Source of the DNA: Thiohalobacter sp.
GTDB lineage: Bacteria; Pseudomonadota; Gammaproteobacteria; Thiohalobacterales; Thiohalobacteraceae
Direction of reading: 5' to 3'
NCBI GenBank assembly: GCA_027030825.1
Contig: JALVEM010000242.1
Coordinates: forward strand, 1-10,432
DNA: 10,432 nucleotides
Shown here: positions 7,401 to 10,432 of the stretch, piece after piece
Position numbering within the stretch: position 1 is the first letter of the stretch
Layout of the letters: each line of letters opens with the position of its first letter
The notes under the pieces: generated by a model
The model's database searches: none
Told to the model about the DNA's origin: nothing
The model's input: only the letters and a program-made list of their open reading frames with translations
Made by a program: the position numbers and the translations under genes

Positions 7401-7801
7401 GAGGGGCCCAGCTTCTCGCCCACCTTGAATCGCACGGTCACCAGCGTGCGGCCACGCTGGGTGGCGGAATAGACGTGCTTGATGCCGGGGATCTCCATCA
7501 TCAGACGCTCGAGCGGCTCGGTGACCAGCGTGGTGACCTGCTCTGCCGAGGCGCCGGGATAGTTCACGAAGATGTCGATCATCGGCACCGAGATCTGCGG
7601 ATCCTCCTGCCGGGGCGTGAAGATGAGTCCCAGCAGGCCGATCGCGAGCGCCGCCACCATGAGCATGGGCGTGAGCGGCGAGTCGATGAAATTGCAGGCG
7701 ATTCGTCCCGCGATGCCGAGCGAGCGGCTCTTGCGAAACTCCTCGATGTCTTCCGGAATCTCCTCGTCGAGCGAAATGAAGTTCTTGTGTTCTTCGGTCA
7801 T
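4424..7801 (-). CDS. RND-family inner-membrane transporter (AcrB-like, proton-driven)
   Basis: A 1125-residue resistance-nodulation-division pump that would take substrates from the periplasm or inner membrane to an outer-membrane channel, using proton influx. The architecture is complete: TM1 at 44-62, a large periplasmic loop containing NYPGASAEQV (80-89), TM2-TM6 at about 375-528, TM7 at 570-590, a second loop, and TM8-TM12 at about 932-1082. The proton-relay pair Asp442-Asp443 is in GILVDDAAVVVEN. At the place of AcrB Lys940 there is Arg1001 (GGIIVRASILLVEF), as I recall for many non-AcrB members. About 40 extra cytoplasmic residues precede TM1, and a charged tail (1083-1125) with Cys1093 and two His follows TM12. 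The ATG at 7801 has AGGAG 9 bases upstream. It follows its adaptor gene by 50 bases. The substrate cannot be read from sequence; the linked genes suggest envelope or sulfur-related cargo rather than drugs. Confidence 0.95.
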   Translation of the reverse strand: MTEEHKNFISLDEEIPEDIEEFRKSRSLGIAGRIACNFIDSPLTPMLMVAALAIGLLGLIFTPRQEDPQISVPMIDIFVNYPGASAEQVTTLVTEPLERLMMEIPGIKHVYSATQRGRTLVTVRFKVGEKLGPSIVKVHSKLQSNMDIIPPGVSMPLVKPKGIDDVPIVTVTLWSKTVDDASMRTLALDVLQRLQEVPNTGQGFVVGGREEQIRVEVNPEKVAGYGLTLDQIAGTIMSANSEMPAGSIEYGNNVFSIQSGEFLHTAQDVANLVVGSYQGSPIYVRDVAKVFHGPAETKRMVTYFTGPAGDPEEGAEHGYPAVTVAIAKKIGTNGVTVARDILEKLEQLKGTLIPENVHASITRNYGKTANDKVNELLGAMFDAAVAVSILCLLTLGVRAAFVVITVIPIVILTTIWAAWVMDFTIDRVSLFALIFAIGILVDDAAVVVENIFRRWMEAGKTSVTVAIDAVREVGNPTIIATFTVIAALLPMGFVSGMMGPYMRPIPVMGSVAMFFSLLAAFIFTPWFAMRVRPASTKAFRKAEEKEKRTQQRIGRIYRPIITPLIENRFLGWVFLISVIALTMLVCTLFYFKIVTVKMLPFDNKPEFDVVINLPEGTALPVTANVTETLARAIQKEIPEVTALQSYVGTASPFNFNGLVRHYYLRQNPWEADIQVMLKDKHERERSSHEIAVATRHLLKPIADRLGARIQVVEMPPGPPVLQTLTAIVYGPDQKTRRQVARDLTAIFEQAPNIVDVDNYMDEPHSYWRFVIDKEKATRYGISIETINKNVAMAMGGFQIGDVKRAAPLEPTYIVLQTPLAVRSQIARLANLPIRSQSGKTIPLGELGRFVQLPEDHYIFHRDLRPVEYVTGEGEGRLGAPVYGMMEVEKRLKDYVTPDGVTLSGHLIGPPENDLKSAFEWSGEWTVTYETFRDMGIAFMGAMILIYALIVLEFKDYTLAGIVMSPIPLTLIGIIPGHWIMDADFTATSMIGMIALGGIIVRASILLVEFVKHEVAMGRDIKEAAIEAGRIRLRPIFITSMALALGSWAIISDPIFQGMAVSLLFGVAASTVFMLLVVPLGCISAAKHFQPHSCDALEHRIEEEDRKRAEREEASGNGDEESPRNT

Positions 7802-7837
7802 CTCATCCGGCTCCTGTCATCCAGTCCTCGGTGCGTG

Positions 7838-7868
7838 GCGAGAAACCCGATTCACTCGGGTTTCTCGC
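7838..7868 (-). other. Perfect 13-bp hairpin spanning the adaptor stop codon
   Basis: Arms 7838-7850 and 7856-7868 are fully complementary (GCGAGAAACCCGA and its complement) around a 5-base loop. The adaptor's last codons (Ser-Glu-Lys-Pro-Glu) form one arm, and its TGA at 7852-7854 lies in the loop. No T-run follows, so it is unlikely to be an efficient intrinsic terminator. In this position it could protect the adaptor mRNA, act as a processing point, or set the adaptor-to-pump ratio. Confidence 0.75.
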
Positions 7869-9021
7869 TCCAGCCCATGGTCACCTGAGGCGGCGTCGCA
7901 TAGATGCGTTCACCGATCTTCAGGCCGGAGAGGACGGAGACCTGACCCGGGGCCACGAAGTCGCCCAGACGGATCAGACGCAGATGCGGCTTGCCGTCCT
8001 GGCCCACCACATAGACGGCCGGCAGACTGCCGCGCCAGATGACGGCGGTATCCGGGATGACGGGCACGGTGTTCACGGGCGCGGCCACGTCCGGGATCAT
8101 GACCTCGGCGTACATGCCGGGGCCGCCCTTCACGCCTTCGGGCAGGTCGAACTTGACGGTCACGGTGTGGCGTTGCGGATCGGCCGCCGGATAGATCTGG
8201 GCCACCCGCGCCTGCACGACCTGGTTGCCCACATCGATGCGGGCCGGCACCATCATGCCCACCTTCAGGCCGGGCAGCAGCCGGGTCGGCACGTCGGCCT
8301 TGATCTGCAGATAGGTGAGATCGGCATAGTCGATGAGCGGCTGTCCGGGCTGGACCGTGTCACCCACTTCCACATACTTCTTGACGATCACGCCGTCGAA
8401 GGGCGCAAAGGACCGGGTGTCACGCAGCTTGGCGTCGATTTCCTCGATCTTGGACTGGGCCGCATAGAGGCGGTTGTAGGCCTCGCGCAGGCGCACGTTC
8501 TGTGAATAGATGTCGGTGTAACGCTCGAATTCGGGATTGCCGCCGATGGTGCCCGGCATGAAGCTCTGCATCGGCCGGGTGAACATCTGATCGAACAGGC
8601 TGGGCATGCCGAACCCGGGCATGGCGGTGATGCTGCGACTGCGCGGGGAGATGATCTCGCGCTGGTACATCACATGGGCATGCTGGATCTCGGCCAGGGC
8701 GTTGTTGTATTCCGCCACGGCCTGGCGCCGCATGGCCAGCAGCTGGTCGTCGTCGATGGTGACCAGCACGTCGTCCTTCTTGAACCGGTCGCCCTCCTTG
8801 CCGGCGATGAACTCCACGCGCCCCGGAATCTGGGCGGTGAGCGTCACCTGCTTGTGCGCCACCACGGTACCGCCGATGGTCACGCTCGATCCCATCCGGG
8901 CCGGCTGGACCGTGATGATCTGGGGTTGTGGTGCCTGGGGCTGGGCGTGGACACCCGTCACCAGGGTGAGAAAGAAGGTGGTCAGAAGGGCGCAGGTACG
9001 GTGTGGACTCGGGAATTTCAT
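7852..9021 (-). CDS. RND periplasmic adaptor (membrane fusion protein, HlyD/AcrA-like)
   Basis: A 389-residue adaptor that would join the RND pump to an outer-membrane channel. Residues 1-26 are a signal peptide (core ALLTTFFLTLVTG, ending VHA) without a lipobox Cys, so it is soluble or membrane-associated rather than lipidated. Lipoyl half-domains lie at about 55-91 (GTVVAHKQVTLTAQIPGRV) and 204-232 (SFAPFDGVIV, VEVGDTVQPGQPL), flanking a helical hairpin at 92-200. The beta-barrel is at about 238-310 and the membrane-proximal domain at about 318-382. The hairpin is interrupted by a Met/Pro/Gly/Phe-rich stretch at about 125-165 (MPGFGMPSLFDQMF), unusual for AcrA-type hairpins. I chose the ATG at 9021 (GGAAGGA upstream, signal peptide begins there) over an in-frame GTG at 9072, which would fall at the predicted transcription start. 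It is the first gene behind the sigma-54 promoter. No TolC-like gene is in the window. Confidence 0.93.
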   Translation of the reverse strand: MKFPSPHRTCALLTTFFLTLVTGVHAQPQAPQPQIITVQPARMGSSVTIGGTVVAHKQVTLTAQIPGRVEFIAGKEGDRFKKDDVLVTIDDDQLLAMRRQAVAEYNNALAEIQHAHVMYQREIISPRSRSITAMPGFGMPSLFDQMFTRPMQSFMPGTIGGNPEFERYTDIYSQNVRLREAYNRLYAAQSKIEEIDAKLRDTRSFAPFDGVIVKKYVEVGDTVQPGQPLIDYADLTYLQIKADVPTRLLPGLKVGMMVPARIDVGNQVVQARVAQIYPAADPQRHTVTVKFDLPEGVKGGPGMYAEVMIPDVAAPVNTVPVIPDTAVIWRGSLPAVYVVGQDGKPHLRLIRLGDFVAPGQVSVLSGLKIGERIYATPPQVTMGWSEKPE

Positions 9022-9025
9022 CTTT

Positions 9026-9032
9026 TCCTTCC
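9026..9032 (-). promoter_or_regulatory. Ribosome binding site that sets the adaptor start
   Basis: GGAAGGA lies four bases before the ATG at 9021 on the minus strand. It supports this start over the in-frame GTG at 9072, whose own leader would be upstream of or at the predicted transcript start. Confidence 0.7.
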
Positions 9033-9081
9033 GTCTATTGTGGTTCCATTTTCGAGGCAATCTGCACAGCACCTGTCCAGT

Positions 9082-9097
9082 AGCAATCCCCGTGCCA
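9082..9097 (-). promoter_or_regulatory. Sigma-54 (RpoN) -24/-12 promoter for the RND operon
   Basis: On the minus strand the sequence is TGGCACG-GGGA-TTGCT, matching the consensus TGGCACG-N4-TTGCW at every defined position. The -24 GG is at 9095-9096 and the -12 GC at 9083-9084, which places the transcript start near 9071, about 50 bases before the adaptor ATG. It lies next to a divergent sigma-54 activator gene, with activator-type inverted repeats and an IHF-like site upstream of it. Confidence 0.88.
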
Positions 9098-9102
9098 CAA
9101 AT

Positions 9103-9115
9103 TATGTGATTGATT
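9103..9115 (-). promoter_or_regulatory. IHF-like binding site
   Basis: On the minus strand, AATCAA-TCAC-ATA matches WATCAA-N4-TTR at all but one position. An A/T tract (AAAAAA near 9123-9128) lies upstream, as is common at strong IHF sites. It sits between the sigma-54 promoter and the nearer inverted repeat, where IHF bends DNA in many sigma-54 promoters. Confidence 0.55.
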
Positions 9116-9140
9116 TAACAGATTTTTTCCCACCACTTCT

Positions 9141-9162
9141 TGTTGCACTGCAACATGCAACA
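9141..9162. promoter_or_regulatory. Candidate activator site 1: TGTTGCA-C-TGCAACA plus a third half-site
   Basis: A perfect 7-base inverted repeat with a 1-base spacer at 9141-9155, followed directly by another TGCAACA at 9156-9162. Its centre is about 77 bases upstream of the predicted sigma-54 transcript start, a usual distance for an enhancer-binding protein. The divergent regulator is the likely ligand by position. Confidence 0.65.
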
Positions 9163-9231
9163 TTTCATGGTGTTTCTCATGTTGTGCGTCTTTCCAGTTG
9201 TTCTGTATACTTTTTTAACGATATTCCCAGG

Positions 9232-9252
9232 TGTTGCACCACCACTGCAACA
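9232..9252. promoter_or_regulatory. Candidate activator site 2: TGTTGCA-N7-TGCAACA
   Basis: The same perfect 7-base arms as site 1 but with a 7-base spacer, centred about 171 bases upstream of the predicted sigma-54 start. The shared word CACTGCAACATGCA runs through both sites. The different spacing (1 against 7) could mean that the half-sites, rather than the full palindrome, are the unit of recognition. It ends 5 bases before a possible promoter of the regulator. Confidence 0.6.
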
Positions 9253-9257
9253 TGCAC

Positions 9258-9285
9258 TTGAAAAGCTCGCCCAGATATCTATCCT
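9258..9285 (+). promoter_or_regulatory. Possible sigma-70 promoter of the divergent regulator
   Basis: TTGAAA (9258-9263), a 16-base spacer and TATCCT (9280-9285) match 9 of 12 consensus positions and would start transcription near 9292. A second, weaker candidate is TTGTGC (9182-9187) with TATACT (9206-9211), spacer 18. Either would put activator site 2 next to or within the regulator's own transcription unit, which allows autoregulation. Confidence 0.4.
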
Positions 9286-9348
9286 CAGGGATACAGTCGC
9301 CAATTCGCGTCAGTGCATTGGCGAACCAGACACCAAGAGGGGGATGTC

Positions 9349-10432
9349 ATGCCCGGACTGGACCAGATCACACCCATCGTCGACGCCGTCGTCGCCCATA
9401 TCAATGAAGGTGTGATCCTCACCAACGAGAACGGCGACGTGCTGTACCACAACAAGGCCGCCACCCGGCTGCTGGGGGTCAGCGAGATCCAGTCGGTCGG
9501 CCAGCTCAACGCCATCAGCAATCTCCAGTTGCCGGCCTCCATCTCCTGTGCGGTGAACGGTCAGACCGCCCTGGTGCGCAAGAACGGCGAGAACGAGTGC
9601 GTGAAGCAGTTCGAACAGCGCATCACGACCAACGGCATCACCCGCTTCATCGAGATCAACACGACCGATGTCCAGGTGCCCGGCGAGGAAGGCGGCATTC
9701 GTCTCCTGGTGCTCAACGACATCACGGAAAAGCGCCGGCTGGAGGCGGTCTTCCACGACAACATCAATGCCGGACTCATCACCCAGGATCCGCGCATGCT
9801 CGAGATCAGCAGCCTGATCGAGGATGTGGCGCCCACTCGGGCCCCGGTGCTGCTCCAGGGCGAATCGGGCACCGGCAAGACGCTGCTCGCGCGCCTGCTG
9901 CACAAGAAGAGCACCCGCGCCGACAAGCCGCTGATCGAGGTCAATTGCGCCGCCATCCCGGAGTCCCTGCTCGAATCCGAGCTGTTCGGCCACGTCAAGG
10001 GCGCCTTCACGGGCGCCATCAGCAACCGCCCCGGCCGGTTGCAGGCCGCCAACGGCGGCACCCTCTTTCTGGACGAGATCAGCGAAATCCCCCTCCATCT
10101 GCAGCCCAAGCTGCTCAAGGCGCTGGAGGAACAGAAATTCCACCCGGTGGGTTCCGACGAGACGGTGGAGGTGGACATCCGGATCATCGCCGCCAGCAAC
10201 CGCAACCTGCGGGAGATGGTCGACCAGGGCACCTTCCGGGCCGACCTCTATTACCGTCTGGCCGTGATCTCCATCGACATCCCGCCCCTGCGGGAACGAC
10301 CGGGCGACATCCCCCTGCTGATCCGCCACATGTGCGACACCCTGGTCCAGCGCGGCTACCCTTCCGGGCTCGACTGCGAGCAGGAAGCGATGGCGATGAT
10401 GCTCGACTATCCATGGCCAGGCAACGTGCGCG
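9349..10432 (+). CDS. PAS-domain sigma-54-dependent transcriptional activator, 3' end missing
   Basis: 361 codons are seen and the frame is open at the right edge. Residues 10-128 are a PAS domain (INEGVILTNENGDVLYHNKAATRLLG, then LLVLNDITEKRRLEAV), probably cytoplasmic because there are no membrane segments. Residues 145-361 are a sigma-54 AAA+ domain with Walker A GESGTGKT (171-178), ELFGHVKGAFTGA (211-223, with the sigma-54 contact loop GAFTGA intact), Walker B TLFLDE (238-243), FRADLYYRL (296-304) and PWPGNVR (355-361). The C-terminal Fis-type helix-turn-helix is beyond the window. There is no receiver domain, so the signal should act on the PAS domain. The ATG at 9349 has AAGAGGGGG upstream. 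It is divergent from the RND operon, which carries a consensus sigma-54 promoter, so it is the likely activator. The PAS ligand (redox, sulfur species or other) cannot be told from sequence. Confidence 0.95.
   Translation, partial: MPGLDQITPIVDAVVAHINEGVILTNENGDVLYHNKAATRLLGVSEIQSVGQLNAISNLQLPASISCAVNGQTALVRKNGENECVKQFEQRITTNGITRFIEINTTDVQVPGEEGGIRLLVLNDITEKRRLEAVFHDNINAGLITQDPRMLEISSLIEDVAPTRAPVLLQGESGTGKTLLARLLHKKSTRADKPLIEVNCAAIPESLLESELFGHVKGAFTGAISNRPGRLQAANGGTLFLDEISEIPLHLQPKLLKALEEQKFHPVGSDETVEVDIRIIAASNRNLREMVDQGTFRADLYYRLAVISIDIPPLRERPGDIPLLIRHMCDTLVQRGYPSGLDCEQEAMAMMLDYPWPGNVR

Noticed and set aside
7838..7868. Intrinsic terminator between adaptor and pump
   Set aside because: The stem is strong but no T-run follows on the minus strand, and the pump gene needs the upstream promoter.
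6149..7888. Long + strand open frame (579 codons) opposite the RND pump
   Set aside because: It lies wholly antisense to a clear RND transporter, and its product is a His/Asp/Gly-rich composition typical of a frame mirrored from a GC-rich gene, with no domain.
9022..9072. Longer adaptor starting at GTG 9072
   Set aside because: It would put 17 basic residues before the signal peptide, lacks a ribosome site, and begins at the predicted sigma-54 transcript start.
9310..10329. Minus-strand open frame of 339 codons opposite the sigma-54 activator
   Set aside because: The + strand encodes unmistakable Walker A, GAFTGA and Walker B motifs; the opposite frame has no recognisable motif.

Overview
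The window is GC-rich and looks like part of the chromosome of a sulfur-oxidising gammaproteobacterium. The best lineage clue is a small secreted protein (2057..2470) with the make-up of a sulfur globule envelope protein: a signal peptide ending at Ala-Trp-Trp-Gly-Gly, then Gly/Trp-rich, Gly/Tyr-rich and Ala-Pro-Tyr-Gly repeat blocks. The genus cannot be fixed from the sequence alone.

Layout, right to left. A sigma-54 enhancer-binding protein with one PAS domain (9349 to the right edge, + strand, cut off in its AAA+ module) is divergent from a run of seven minus-strand genes. The 327-base gap between them is AT-rich and carries a full-looking sigma-54 control region: two TGTTGCA/TGCAACA inverted repeats (candidate activator sites), an IHF-like site, and a -24/-12 promoter that matches the TGGCACG-N4-TTGCW consensus at every position and points at the minus-strand genes. 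The minus-strand genes are, in order: an RND periplasmic adaptor (7852..9021), an RND inner-membrane pump (4424..7801), an exported coiled-coil protein with a Tyr/Gly/Pro-rich tail (3426..4400), a Gly/Pro/Tyr/Gln-rich lipoprotein (2595..3407), the sulfur-globule-like protein (2057..2470), a LolA/DUF4412-like periplasmic protein with a similar tail (975..1892), and a membrane-anchored Pro/Ala-rich protein with an exact 16-residue tandem repeat, running off the left edge (1..953).

Gaps of 18 to 50 bases join the adaptor to the pump, the pump to the coiled-coil protein, that protein to the lipoprotein, and the LolA-like gene to the leftmost gene. The two larger gaps (124 and 164 bases) flank the sulfur-globule-like gene and hold inverted repeats but no terminator with a T-run. 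One regulated operon is the simplest reading, with possible extra promoters or RNA processing around the sulfur-globule-like gene.

The main hypothesis is that this is an envelope system, switched on by the divergent PAS-EBP through sigma-54. It would couple a proton-driven RND pump to a set of secreted low-complexity proteins of the sulfur globule type. No outer-membrane TolC-like channel is encoded in the window. No tRNA, rRNA, CRISPR array, insertion sequence or other mobile element was seen.
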